Notes: generated by a model not told the origin, from the letters alone. A stretch of 19,381 nucleotides of DNA from Candidatus Cloacimonadota bacterium (GCA_023392795.1 JAEWNJ010000099.1:1-19381), one strand, 5' to 3'. Numbered from the stretch's first letter, positions 1 to 8,093 are shown. Numbers and translations are program-made.

Positions 1-567
1 TATGGGCAACTAGTAAGTGAATTGAAGGATCAGAAGCAAGAACTAAAGACGAAGCTGAATGAATTGCAAAACCTACGCGACCGTTCTGCTGCCGGGACAT
101 TATCTGGTGATCCAATCGCTGCCCAAAGAGAAATGCGTAAACTATACTCGATGGAACAGATCACCGAAAGCCGGGTGGAGGAACTGGAAAGTAGCGTGAA
201 CGCCCTCAGGGTGGAGTATCACAAGAAGTTTGCCCTTTCTTTTGCCATCATCATATTCATCATGATCGGAGTCCCCTTGGGGCTAATGACGCGTACCAGC
301 GGCATCGGCATGGCTTTCAGTGTTTCCAGCGTCATTTTCCTGATTTACTATGTGGCGCTGAATGGGGGAGAGCATCTTGCCGACAAAGGATACTTGGATC
401 CCTTTGTTTCAATGTGGCTGTCCAACATAGTGTTCTTTGTCATCGCCCTGCTTCTAATCTACGGCTCCATCAAGGAAAAACGCCTTTTTGACATGCAGGT
501 CCTGATGTGGAGACTCAAAAACTGGCGCAAGGGAAGAAAAGAGATACCCGACGAGGTGGTGTACTGA
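1..567 (+). CDS. lptF: LptF-type LPS export permease, C-terminal part (5'-truncated by window)
   Basis: The frame is open from base 1 with no start or upstream stop, so the gene begins before the window; 188 residues are visible. LptF is a permease subunit of the LptB2FG ABC transporter that extracts lipopolysaccharide from the inner membrane. The visible part begins with about 65 charged residues of coiled-coil character, then the family's conserved stretch (YHKKFALSF, then IGVPLG), then three hydrophobic segments typical of the last three membrane helices, including IFLIYYVALNGGEHLADKG and the P-x-x-S-M-W-x-x-N segment. It ends in a basic cytoplasmic tail. Its stop TGA shares one base with the ATG of the next gene (lptG), so the pair is probably translated in coupled fashion. 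LptF rather than LptG is chosen from this conserved stretch and from the order before a fuller LptG-like gene; the two are paralogues. Confidence 0.87.
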   Translation, partial: YGQLVSELKDQKQELKTKLNELQNLRDRSAAGTLSGDPIAAQREMRKLYSMEQITESRVEELESSVNALRVEYHKKFALSFAIIIFIMIGVPLGLMTRTSGIGMAFSVSSVIFLIYYVALNGGEHLADKGYLDPFVSMWLSNIVFFVIALLLIYGSIKEKRLFDMQVLMWRLKNWRKGRKEIPDEVVY

Positions 568-1655
568 TGCGCAGAATGGATCGCTATATTGTCAGGGAAT
601 TCCTGCGTACTTTTTTTATCATCTTTTTCAGTTTCGCAGTGGTTTTCATCGTTATCGACGTGATCGACAACCTCCCCCGGTTGCTCAGAGCTGGAGCCAG
701 CATTGATCAGGCCATGCTATATTACCTGTTGCGGATCCCCTATCTGGTGGTGCTTACTTCACCGGTGACTGTTCTGTTATCTGGTCTCTTTATGATGAAT
801 TCTCTTGCCAAACACAATGAAACCGTTGCGATCAGAGCTGCCGGAATCAGCATCAAGCGTGCCATGTTGCCACTATTTGGCATTGGTCTGGTGATATCGC
901 TATGCGTAGCCGCCATGGGCGAATACCTTTTACCCTTTGCCGAATCGACAAGGAGTGAACTCTACAATGTGAAGATCAAGGGGGAAAAGCCCGAAGATAA
1001 CATGTTGAAAGCACGCGTTCATTATCAGGGCACCGAAAACGACTTTTATTACTTCGGTTTCTTTGATGGCTACAAAAATAGCCTCAGAGTGATCGACAAA
1101 ACAAAGATCGATTTTGAGACGAAGCAGATCACAGAGCGGATCACCGCTGCCAGTGCCAATTGGGACGGCACCAAGTGGATTTTATACGATTGTGATATCA
1201 GGCGCTTCGTGAAAGGCAGGCAGGTTTATGCCTCATATCTGCCCAAGACTGATCTGCCCATTCTGGATGTGGAACCGCAGGATTTTATCCGGATCACCAA
1301 GAAAACACTGGCGTTGACTTTCCTGGAACTCTGGGACTACATCGGCCGCATCCAAAAGTTGGGCGAGGACGCCAGCCGCGAGATCGTAGATCTACACATG
1401 AAGGTATCTTATCCGCTCACAAATCTGATTGTGATCTTTTTCTTCATCCCCATCGCCACTGCCAATACTCGCAGCAAAGGCCGCGGCTGGATCTTCATGT
1501 TGGGCTTGCTGGTTTGTTTTTCTTACCTGGTGGTGGTGCGGATCTTTCAGAGTTTGGGCTATAACAGCGTAATTCCCCCCGTCTGGGCAGCCTGGACCCC
1601 CAATATCGCCTTCACTCTGCTGGGATTTGTATTCCTGCAGAAGGCTGAGATATAG
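567..1655 (+). CDS. lptG: LptG-type LPS export permease
   Basis: This 362-residue inner-membrane protein is the second permease of the LPS transporter LptB2FG. An in-frame ATG at 507 lies inside lptF; I chose the ATG at 567 because it overlaps the lptF stop (TGATG) and has GAGG at 553-556. The protein begins MRRMDRYIVREFLRTF, the usual amphipathic start of YjgP/YjgQ permeases. Three hydrophobic segments follow at about residues 11-32, 52-78 and 101-118, with the family's charged loop KHNETVAIRAAGIS between the second and third. A periplasmic beta-rich (jellyroll) region spans roughly 135-265, and three more helices lie near 290-360 after the motif HMKVSYPLTNL. Length is normal for the family. 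The ATPase LptB and the other Lpt proteins are not in this window. The next gene starts at the base after the stop codon. Confidence 0.9.
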   Translation: MRRMDRYIVREFLRTFFIIFFSFAVVFIVIDVIDNLPRLLRAGASIDQAMLYYLLRIPYLVVLTSPVTVLLSGLFMMNSLAKHNETVAIRAAGISIKRAMLPLFGIGLVISLCVAAMGEYLLPFAESTRSELYNVKIKGEKPEDNMLKARVHYQGTENDFYYFGFFDGYKNSLRVIDKTKIDFETKQITERITAASANWDGTKWILYDCDIRRFVKGRQVYASYLPKTDLPILDVEPQDFIRITKKTLALTFLELWDYIGRIQKLGEDASREIVDLHMKVSYPLTNLIVIFFFIPIATANTRSKGRGWIFMLGLLVCFSYLVVVRIFQSLGYNSVIPPVWAAWTPNIAFTLLGFVFLQKAEI

Positions 1656-2672
1656 ATGCCAGGAATCACAGAGAGCAAACTGTTTACCAAGGCCTACTTG
1701 AGGGGTTCGAGATTGCCCAATCTCGCTGGCATCTATGCTGATTACCAGCTTTCTCTTATTACTCGCAGAATCCGGGTAAAGCATTTTCCTCCAGCCCTGA
1801 TGATCGAACCCACCAATATTTGCAACTTGAAGTGCCCTCTCTGCCCCAGCGGAAACGGTAGCTTACAGCGTCCCAGAGGGATGATGAGCCTGGATCTCTT
1901 CAAAGGCATCGTAGATCAGGTGGTGCATAAAACAGGCATGCTCATTCTCTGGAATCAGGGAGAATCATTTTTGAATCCGGATTTCTATGCGATGATCGAA
2001 TATGCTGCCAGGCAGAAGCTATATACTATGAGTTCCTCGAACGCCAGCCTGGATCTGGATATCCCGCGCATCATAAAGAGCGGATTGAGCAGATTGATCA
2101 TCTCGATGGATGGCATTTCAAAGGACACCTACGATAGTTACCGGGTGAACGGGAACTTCGAGAAGGTGCTGGCAAATCTCAAGGAATTGGCGAAGACCAA
2201 ACGAATCCTGAAAAGCGCAACACCCATATTGGTATGGCAATTCATTGTGATGAAACACAATGAGCATGAAATCGACCAGGTAAAGCGAATGGCCAAATCT
2301 TTTGGAGTGGACCGGCTGGAGTTTAAGACAGTGCAAATCTACAGCAAGGAGGACCTGAAGTATCTGCCTTCCGATCACAAGCTGAGCAGATACAGCTCCG
2401 GGGTTGACTCCTTTGAGCTCAAAACCCAGCTATTAAACCGCTGTCGCCGTCTCTGGACTCAGCCCGTGATCAATTGGGACGGCGAGATGAGCATCTGTTG
2501 CTACGACAAAGACCTCTATTTCAAGATCGGAAACATCCGGGAGCATAGCTTCACCGACCTATGGTTTGGCGACGCCATGAACCGGATGCGCCAGGCTGTG
2601 TTGACCAATCGCGCTGGGTTTGAAGTCTGCCGCAATTGCGGCGAAGGCATCGTACAGAAGCTGCACATCTAG
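1656..2672 (+). CDS. Radical SAM / SPASM domain protein, substrate unknown
   Basis: This 338-residue protein carries the radical SAM signature C-x3-C-x2-C at C56, C60 and C63 (NICNLKCPLC), which holds the 4Fe-4S cluster that cleaves S-adenosylmethionine. The barrel continues through the SSSNAS and LIISMDGISKDTYDSYR segments. The C-terminal part is SPASM-like, with cysteines at 263, 281, 282, 325 and 328 that could bind auxiliary iron-sulfur clusters. SPASM enzymes modify peptides, proteins or small metabolites; nothing here fixes the substrate. The ATG directly abuts the lptG stop (TAG|ATG) with no strong ribosome site, so translation probably depends on lptG. This placement makes a role in envelope or LPS-linked chemistry a reasonable inference, no more. 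No short precursor-peptide gene was seen beside it. The class call is firm, the function open. Confidence 0.88.
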   Translation: MPGITESKLFTKAYLRGSRLPNLAGIYADYQLSLITRRIRVKHFPPALMIEPTNICNLKCPLCPSGNGSLQRPRGMMSLDLFKGIVDQVVHKTGMLILWNQGESFLNPDFYAMIEYAARQKLYTMSSSNASLDLDIPRIIKSGLSRLIISMDGISKDTYDSYRVNGNFEKVLANLKELAKTKRILKSATPILVWQFIVMKHNEHEIDQVKRMAKSFGVDRLEFKTVQIYSKEDLKYLPSDHKLSRYSSGVDSFELKTQLLNRCRRLWTQPVINWDGEMSICCYDKDLYFKIGNIREHSFTDLWFGDAMNRMRQAVLTNRAGFEVCRNCGEGIVQKLHI

Positions 2673-2783
2673 CCATCTACATGCACTACAACGAGATCGC
2701 TCGGTTCGATTCGCGCAAGAACCTATAGGATGATCCGTTATTCATCCCACTATTCAATACCGTCCCGAATGGCTCTTGTTCTC

Positions 2784-2880
2784 ATTTGAGGTTCCCAAAC
2801 AAGTGATAATCTAGCCCCAATCAAGCCTAAACTGTTAAGGCTTGATTAGGTCTAGATGAACAACTAACAAAGGCCGTCCA
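2784..2880 (+). repeat. Dispersed intergenic repeat, copy 1 (palindromic core 2819-2847)
   Basis: The core is an inverted repeat with arms AATCAAGCCT and AGGCTTGATT around a short AT-rich centre; the left arm has lost one T relative to the other copies. Bases 2803-2849 match the reverse complement of copy 3 (17944-17990) at 42 of 47 positions by hand count, including the flank GTGATAATCTAGCC. A weaker upstream match (TGAGGTTC near 2787) is shared by all three copies, and similarity may reach back to about 2735. Downstream of the core this copy is the most diverged: the second hairpin seen in copies 2 and 3 survives only as an AACAAAGGCCGT-like remnant. It lies between the radical SAM gene and the promoter region of the envC-like cluster. 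Confidence 0.75.
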
Positions 2881-2941
2881 AAAGGAAAGTGTCCATACCG
2901 CGTAGGAGCATTGCCCGAGGAGCCAAAACATCCTCAAAGCT

Positions 2942-2972
2942 TTGACTCAGTATTGCTGTCAGTCTTTATGAT
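2942..2972 (+). promoter_or_regulatory. Candidate sigma-70-like promoter for the 3082-10253 cluster
   Basis: TTGACT at 2942-2947 and TATGAT at 2967-2972 each match the consensus hexamers at five of six positions, but the 19-bp spacer is longer than ideal. A 5-bp inverted repeat (GAGGA at 2917-2921, TCCTC at 2931-2935) lies just upstream of the -35 box. This is the best promoter-like pair in the gap before the five-gene cluster, and would give a leader of about 100 bases. Pattern match only. Confidence 0.3.
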
Positions 2973-3081
2973 AATGAGGGGGATTTGGATGCAAGGTTTC
3001 AGAGTACACAAGCTAAGATTCTCATTGACAGTCAGAACAGGTCTGGAAACTTTGCTTATCTGAACAATAATGGAGATAGTG

Positions 3082-4179
3082 ATGCCGAGAAAGCTGATCC
3101 TGCTCATCCTGCTGGTATGCGGGATAACACTTTACGCAGACGACTTGGACGAGAAAGTGCGTCAGCTTCAGCGTCTGCAATCCGAATTGGAAGCCGCGCA
3201 GCAGAAGGCGGCGCAAACATCTGCCAAGAAAAAACAGACTGAAAGCGAGATCAAACGAACTTCCTCCCTGAAACGGATAACCGATGGAAATCTCAAGAAA
3301 TACCAGGCGAAGGAAAGAGTGCTCCGCGACTCCCTATCACAAGTAGAACAACGCCTGGTAATGGCGGAAGAGCGCTTGGGGTCCTTACATTTCGCTCAGA
3401 ATCAGGAACTCAACATCCTGATGCGCGTGGATAGAAGCTTCAAGCCTCAGAGTATCAATCATCGCGATCATCGCATGCTAAAGCGACTGATCGAGCAGAA
3501 TAGTCGTTCCATCAACATCGTGGATGGCTTCAAAGCTTCCCTGGAATCCACCAAAGAGCTTACCAGACGCGAAGCAGCTCATGTAAATCGTTCATTGCGT
3601 AACGAGGACAGGAAAAGCAGAGATTACAACAAGAAAATACAGAACCTGAATACTCAGACCAGGAAACTGACCAATGAAGAGAAAGCACTGCAGACAAAAA
3701 TCAATAAACTGAAGACGGACGCTGCAGCGCTGGAAGGCCTGATTAACCGTTTGATGGCAGATAATGGCCGAACTCCATCCTCTTATCAGTTTACCAAGAT
3801 CAAGATATTGTGGCCGGTTAGAGGCAAGATCATCAGAAACTTTGGACAGGAGACAAGATCATACGGCACCAGCGTGGTAAGTAATGGCATAGATATCGCA
3901 GTGAAAGAAGGCACTTCTGTGGTGGCTGTGGACGATGGCGAAGTAATCTTCTCCGATCGCTACGGCGGACAGGGGAAACTGATCATTATCGATCACAAAA
4001 ACGGATACTTCAGTCTTTACGCCTACAATAGCGATCTCGTTGCTGCCAAGGGCGCAAAGGTAAAACGTGGACAAACGATAGCCAGGAGCGGGATGACAGG
4101 TTCTGCTAGTGAACCCTCCCTGCATTTCGAATTGCGCAAGGATGGGAAGGCAATCAACCCCGTACCATACTTTGAATGA
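3082..4179 (+). CDS. envC: EnvC-like murein hydrolase activator (degenerate LytM/M23 domain)
   Basis: The protein has 365 residues from the ATG at 3082. That start is preferred over the in-frame ATG at 3070 because GGAG at 3072-3075 sits 6 bases upstream and the protein then opens with a signal peptide (MPRKLILLILLVCGITLYA). Coiled coil covers about residues 20-110 and 175-225, and a LytM/M23-family domain covers about 245-365. Key peptidase residues are missing: the H-x-x-x-D zinc motif has Ser at the His position (S267, with D271 kept), the H-x-H motif reads S346-L-H348, and the YAH position reads YAYN (313-316). E. coli EnvC has the same kind of changes, the same SLY-x-YN stretch and a similar PSL-x-FE ending, and it activates the cell-division amidases AmiA and AmiB instead of cutting peptidoglycan. 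I infer a periplasmic activator role. No amidase or FtsEX gene is in view. It heads a close-packed cluster. Confidence 0.85.
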   Translation: MPRKLILLILLVCGITLYADDLDEKVRQLQRLQSELEAAQQKAAQTSAKKKQTESEIKRTSSLKRITDGNLKKYQAKERVLRDSLSQVEQRLVMAEERLGSLHFAQNQELNILMRVDRSFKPQSINHRDHRMLKRLIEQNSRSINIVDGFKASLESTKELTRREAAHVNRSLRNEDRKSRDYNKKIQNLNTQTRKLTNEEKALQTKINKLKTDAAALEGLINRLMADNGRTPSSYQFTKIKILWPVRGKIIRNFGQETRSYGTSVVSNGIDIAVKEGTSVVAVDDGEVIFSDRYGGQGKLIIIDHKNGYFSLYAYNSDLVAAKGAKVKRGQTIARSGMTGSASEPSLHFELRKDGKAINPVPYFE

Positions 4180-4192
4180 TAGGATACGAAAT

Positions 4193-5293
4193 ATGGATAC
4201 TTTGAAGAATCCCTCGCCCAAAAAGCTAGCTGCATATCTGGCTAAGCACGATCTGCACTCTGCCACCATCCTGCATTATACCGGAAATATGTGGGGAATT
4301 GGGGCCATGCTGATGGCTAAAGAAGCGATAGTCCGGATCAATAACCTCAAGCAGCGTGACAAGGCTGGAATGATCGTCTTGATCCCCGATCAGGATTGGT
4401 TCGAAGAAAACGATATTGTAGTTCCTGATCGCATCCAAGCCCTCATGCATCAATACTTTCCCGGAAACCTGAGTATCGCTTTTAAGGTTAGCGATCCCCG
4501 GTTTGAAGATATCAGCGTCAAAGGCAAGGTAGCCTTCCGCGTACCTACCGATCCGATGCTGCGCGCCTTTCTGGCTATCAAAAGACAAGCCATGGTGAGT
4601 ACAAGTATCAATTACTCCAGTCTTCCTGCCGAGAATGATCTCAAGCGGATCCTACAGGCATTTGGATCGTGGTTTGATCTGGCGCTGATTCCGCATCCTA
4701 AAGCCATTGCCGGCAACCTGGAACCATCAACCCTGGTGGAACACGGCATCAACGAAGAGAGCGGTCTTGAAGAACTGAAGTGTCTGAGGGAGGGATCAAT
4801 TCCTTTCTTTGAAGTGAAGAAGAGCTTCAATCTGCCCCAGGTGATGTTTGTATGCACTGCTAATATCTGCCGTAGTCCGATTGCGGAGCATCTCTTCCGC
4901 CGGATGGTGCATAGTGCTGGATTGAGTATCTCCGTGGACAGCAGTGGGCTGTTGGATGGCGGACACATGATCTCAATATCATCAATGCAGTTATTGGTGG
5001 AATCAGGAATCAAAGAAGCTTCGGAACACGTCTCCAAAAGGATCACTCCGCAGATGGTATCAGCTTCCCGTTTGGTATTGACCATGGAGGAACGGCAACG
5101 GGACTTTCTGCAAAAGCAAAATCCAGACAGTGCGAGTAAGATAATGACATTAAATGAGATTACGGGTATGGATGGCGATATCGCCGATCCCTTTGGTAGC
5201 GACATCGAGAACTATCGAAAGACATATACGATCATCGAAGAAAGACTAAACACGCTGCTGACTATGATCAAGGATAATGTAATCAAGATATAA
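4193..5293 (+). CDS. Fusion: threonylcarbamoyl-AMP synthase (Sua5/YrdC) + low-molecular-weight protein phosphatase
   Basis: This is a 366-residue two-domain protein; the ATG at 4193 follows AGGAT with 7 bases between. Residues about 8-185 resemble Sua5/YrdC, which makes threonylcarbamoyl-AMP from threonine, bicarbonate and ATP for the t6A37 tRNA modification. The K-x-R and S-x-N residues of the active site are present (K53, R55; S138, N140), as are VAFRVPTDP and an STLVE motif, although the usual TDTVYG segment is diverged to TGNMWG. Residues about 214-366 are a low-molecular-weight phosphatase with the P-loop C221-TANIC-R227-S and the general-acid loop D332-P-F. In Bacillus the separate homologues ywlC and ywlE are near neighbours, and YwlE is a protein-arginine phosphatase. 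Here the loop residue that is Thr in YwlE is Ile (I225), as in tyrosine phosphatases, so arginine specificity is doubtful. Followed by purL after 9 bp. Confidence 0.88.
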   Translation: MDTLKNPSPKKLAAYLAKHDLHSATILHYTGNMWGIGAMLMAKEAIVRINNLKQRDKAGMIVLIPDQDWFEENDIVVPDRIQALMHQYFPGNLSIAFKVSDPRFEDISVKGKVAFRVPTDPMLRAFLAIKRQAMVSTSINYSSLPAENDLKRILQAFGSWFDLALIPHPKAIAGNLEPSTLVEHGINEESGLEELKCLREGSIPFFEVKKSFNLPQVMFVCTANICRSPIAEHLFRRMVHSAGLSISVDSSGLLDGGHMISISSMQLLVESGIKEASEHVSKRITPQMVSASRLVLTMEERQRDFLQKQNPDSASKIMTLNEITGMDGDIADPFGSDIENYRKTYTIIEERLNTLLTMIKDNVIKI

Positions 5294-5302
5294 GGAATAA
5301 TA

Positions 5303-7513
5303 ATGAGCAATCCCCCCATTAGTGAACAGATAATCGCCGAACACGGCATCTCAAAGGACGAATACGCCTATATCATAGAGATATTGGGGCGTCATCCAAA
5401 CCTGGTGGAACTCGGCATCTTTAGCGTAATGTGGAGCGAACACGCCAGCTATAAGAACAGCGTAAAGCTGCTGAAAACCCTTCCCAAGGAAGGTGAGATG
5501 ATGCTGGCCAAAGCGGGCGAGGAGAATGCTGGGGTCGTGGATATCGGTGAGGGCAAGGCCATCAGTTTCAAGATCGAAAGCCACAATCATCCTTCCGCGC
5601 TGGAGCCCTATCATGGCGCGGCAACGGGGGTTGGAGGAATTCTGCGCGATATCTTCACCATGGGGGCACGTCCCATCGCTGCGTTAAACTCACTGCGCTT
5701 TGGCAATCCTGACAATGCACAGGTGAAACACCTATTGGCGGAAGTGGTACATGGAATCGCCGATTACGGCAATTGCTTCGGAGTGCCCACTGTGGGTGGC
5801 GAAGTATATTTTGAGGATAGCTACGAGGGCAATCCTCTGGTGAATGCCATGGCTATTGGACTCCTTGAACACAAGCACCTGGCCAAGTCTGCCGCATCAG
5901 GCCCTGGCAACGCAGTGATCATCGTGGGTGCCAAAACTGGTCGCGACGGGATCCATGGGGCTACCTTCGCATCTATCGAGCTTTCCGAGGAGTCCGAAGA
6001 AAAGCGTACTGCAGTACAGGTAGGCGATCCTTTCTATGAAAAACTGTTGCTGGAAGCCACTCTGGAGATCATTCACGCAGGACTGGTGGTTGGTATCCAG
6101 GATATGGGTGCCGCAGGACTCACTTGTTCCAGCTCAGAAATGGCGGGCAAAGGCGAGGTAGGCATCGAGATCGATGTTGCCAAAGTACCGCAGCGTGAAA
6201 GCGGAATGAACACATACGAAATCATGCTTTCGGAATCTCAGGAACGCATGCTGGTGATCGTGAAACCAGAGAATATCGACAAGGTTTTAGCTGTGTTTGC
6301 CAAATGGGATCTTGATTCTGTGGTGATCGGACGGGTGACTGACGATAAGATGCTCAGAGTGTACAATGGGGATAAACTGGAAGCTGAGATTCCAGCAGAA
6401 ACTCTGATCCTGGGCGGGAAAGCACCAGTCTATACCCGCGAGACGAAGCGTCCCGAGTATCTGGATGAATTGCAGGCCTGTTGTTTCGATGATCTGAAGA
6501 CAGATATGCATCCATACGAAATACTGCGCAAGCTATTGGCTTCGCCAAACATCGCGTCCAAGCATGCCATCTACCAGCAATATGATCACATGGTGCAGAT
6601 CGGAACCACCGTGGAACCAGGTAGTGATGCAGCCGTCATCCGCATTGGCGGAACCGAAAAAGCCATCGCCGCGGCCACAGATTGTAATGGCAGGTACTGC
6701 TATTTGAATCCTTATGAAGGGGCGAAAGCAGCAGTCGCTGAAGCAGCCAGAAACGTAGTCTGCAGCGGTGCGAAGCCAATTGCCATCACAAATTGCCTGA
6801 ACTTCGGTAATCCCTATAAACCGGAAGTGTACTACGGATTTGCAGAATGCATCCGAGGCATGGGCGACGCCTGTAGAGCATTTGATACTCCTGTCACCGG
6901 GGGGAATGTGAGCTTCTACAATGAGAATCCCGAAGGAGCGATCTATCCCACTCCCGTCATTGGGATGCTGGGCTTGATGCAGGATTATCGTTTGGCAACC
7001 ACTCAATTCTTCCAAAATGACGGGGATGTGGTACTGCTGCTGGGTTCAAAGGAGGCTACCATTGGGGCATCCGAATATCTGAAAACCATCCATGGTAAAA
7101 TCTGTGGTATGCCGCCAGTGATAGATCTGGAAAAGGAGAAACACCTGCAAGAGCTGGTACTCGAACTTATTGAGCAAGGCATGTTAAACAGTGCTCATGA
7201 TGTCAGCGATGGTGGTCTGGCGGTTGCTCTGGCAGAATGCTGTTTCAATCCTGACCGTCGTTTTGGCGTGAAGGTCAAGCTCGATCACGAAGGGAATAGA
7301 GAAGCCCTCTGGTTTGGAGAGGCTGGTGCCAGGATCGTTGTTTCCGCGTACAGGGGAAGTCTTGAGGCTATACAGTCTACCGCCCGGAAGCATCAGATCG
7401 AAGTATATCAGATAGGAGTGGTTACTTCCCGCCAGGTCTTTCACCTGGAATCATACATAGAATGTTGCGCGGAGGAGCTGTACGGCGTCTTTCACGAGGC
7501 GATAAAACTCTAG
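5303..7513 (+). CDS. purL: Phosphoribosylformylglycinamidine synthase subunit PurL
   Basis: This 736-residue cytosolic enzyme performs the fourth step of de novo purine synthesis, converting FGAR to FGAM with ATP and glutamine-derived ammonia. The length is that of the small PurL type, which needs separate PurS and PurQ subunits; neither is in the window. Family motifs visible include MWSEHASYK (residues 43-51), SHNHPSA, the glycine-rich GAATGVGGILRDIFTMGARP, and in the second half VCSGAKPIAITNCLNFGNP and the VTGGNVSFYNE segment. The two halves show the internal duplication normal for this enzyme. AGGA at 5293-5296, overlapping the previous stop, serves as ribosome site 6 bases before the ATG. 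It sits between a tRNA-modification/phosphatase fusion and envelope genes and not in a purine operon, so the grouping is not by pathway. No frameshift or missing block seen. Confidence 0.96.
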   Translation: MSNPPISEQIIAEHGISKDEYAYIIEILGRHPNLVELGIFSVMWSEHASYKNSVKLLKTLPKEGEMMLAKAGEENAGVVDIGEGKAISFKIESHNHPSALEPYHGAATGVGGILRDIFTMGARPIAALNSLRFGNPDNAQVKHLLAEVVHGIADYGNCFGVPTVGGEVYFEDSYEGNPLVNAMAIGLLEHKHLAKSAASGPGNAVIIVGAKTGRDGIHGATFASIELSEESEEKRTAVQVGDPFYEKLLLEATLEIIHAGLVVGIQDMGAAGLTCSSSEMAGKGEVGIEIDVAKVPQRESGMNTYEIMLSESQERMLVIVKPENIDKVLAVFAKWDLDSVVIGRVTDDKMLRVYNGDKLEAEIPAETLILGGKAPVYTRETKRPEYLDELQACCFDDLKTDMHPYEILRKLLASPNIASKHAIYQQYDHMVQIGTTVEPGSDAAVIRIGGTEKAIAAATDCNGRYCYLNPYEGAKAAVAEAARNVVCSGAKPIAITNCLNFGNPYKPEVYYGFAECIRGMGDACRAFDTPVTGGNVSFYNENPEGAIYPTPVIGMLGLMQDYRLATTQFFQNDGDVVLLLGSKEATIGASEYLKTIHGKICGMPPVIDLEKEKHLQELVLELIEQGMLNSAHDVSDGGLAVALAECCFNPDRRFGVKVKLDHEGNREALWFGEAGARIVVSAYRGSLEAIQSTARKHQIEVYQIGVVTSRQVFHLESYIECCAEELYGVFHEAIKL

Positions 7514-7535
7514 TAAAATGGAGGAGGAGATGAGA

Positions 7536-8075
7536 ATGAACATTTTCTTCGGTAACTTGTTTTGGGGGATTCTATTGGTCCTCTGGGGCGCTTCACTGAT
7601 TCTGAAGACCTTTAATATCCACATGCCGCTGGCCAAGATATTCTTTGCGGTGGTAATCATCCTTTTTGGGATCAAGTTGCTATTGGGAGATAAGGTTAGC
7701 TGGTTTCACAGCTCCGGGAACTATAAACGTGGCACATCATATGTTCGTAGCAACAGCTCTGGAGAATACACCTTTGTTTTCTCCGGTGGAACCATAGATC
7801 TCACAGATATCAAGCCCAATCAGAACGATCTGGAGATCACGGTGGTTTTTGGCAGTGCTGAAGTATTGCTGCCGGATAATGTGCATTTCGACATTGATCC
7901 CACCAGTGTTTTCGGATCCACATCCTTGCCAGATCGCGGGAAAATGAACTCTGTACAGGGAAGAACCGTGCGGATTGAGTCCAATGCGGTTTTTGGCCGC
8001 ATCGAATATATTAGTAAGCACATTGATGCACCGCCGGATAGTTTGGCAGACGAAGTGCCTCCGGGAGATTTCTAG
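7536..8075 (+). CDS. LiaF-like membrane protein (two TM segments, C-terminal LiaF/DUF2154-like domain)
   Basis: The protein has 179 residues from the ATG at 7536. Upstream in-frame ATGs at 7518 and 7530 are less likely because the strong ribosome site GAGGAGGAG (7521-7529) fits only the 7536 start. Two hydrophobic segments (about residues 3-25 and 31-50) precede a soluble beta-rich domain from about 70 to 165. That domain has three spaced V-F-G motifs (VVFGSAEVLLP, SVFGSTSLP, AVFGRIEYI), which is the pattern of the LiaF C-terminal domain. In Firmicutes LiaF restrains the LiaRS cell-envelope stress two-component system; similar proteins are widespread in bacteria that lack LiaRS, and their role is mostly unknown. 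No histidine kinase or response regulator is adjacent, so regulation of LiaRS should not be assumed. An acidic proline-rich tail ends the protein. The patatin gene follows 18 bp later. Confidence 0.75.
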   Translation: MNIFFGNLFWGILLVLWGASLILKTFNIHMPLAKIFFAVVIILFGIKLLLGDKVSWFHSSGNYKRGTSYVRSNSSGEYTFVFSGGTIDLTDIKPNQNDLEITVVFGSAEVLLPDNVHFDIDPTSVFGSTSLPDRGKMNSVQGRTVRIESNAVFGRIEYISKHIDAPPDSLADEVPPGDF

Positions 8076-8093
8076 AGTCTAAGCAAGTCCAAG

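Noticed and set aside
507..566. Longer N terminus for LptG starting at 507
   Set aside because: The extra 20 residues are read out of frame within the end of lptF; the ATG at 567 with the TGATG junction and the normal family N terminus is far better.
2819..2847. Palindromic repeat as an integron attC site
   Set aside because: The arms lack a proper RYYYAAC/GTTRRRY core pair, and the neighbouring genes are large operon genes, not cassettes; no integrase is present.
2985..3242. 85-residue + strand reading frame before and inside the envC-like gene
   Set aside because: It overlaps the signal peptide and coiled coil of a well-supported gene in another frame, is low-complexity (Ala/Ser/Arg-rich) and has no domain-like pattern.
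4109..4192. Longer N terminus for the Sua5-phosphatase fusion starting at 4109
   Set aside because: The extra 28 residues overlap the conserved C terminus of the envC-like gene, and a good ribosome site precedes the ATG at 4193.
4612..5205. 197-residue minus-strand reading frame
   Set aside because: It lies wholly opposite the Sua5-phosphatase fusion, whose active-site residues are clear in the + strand; it is a shadow frame.
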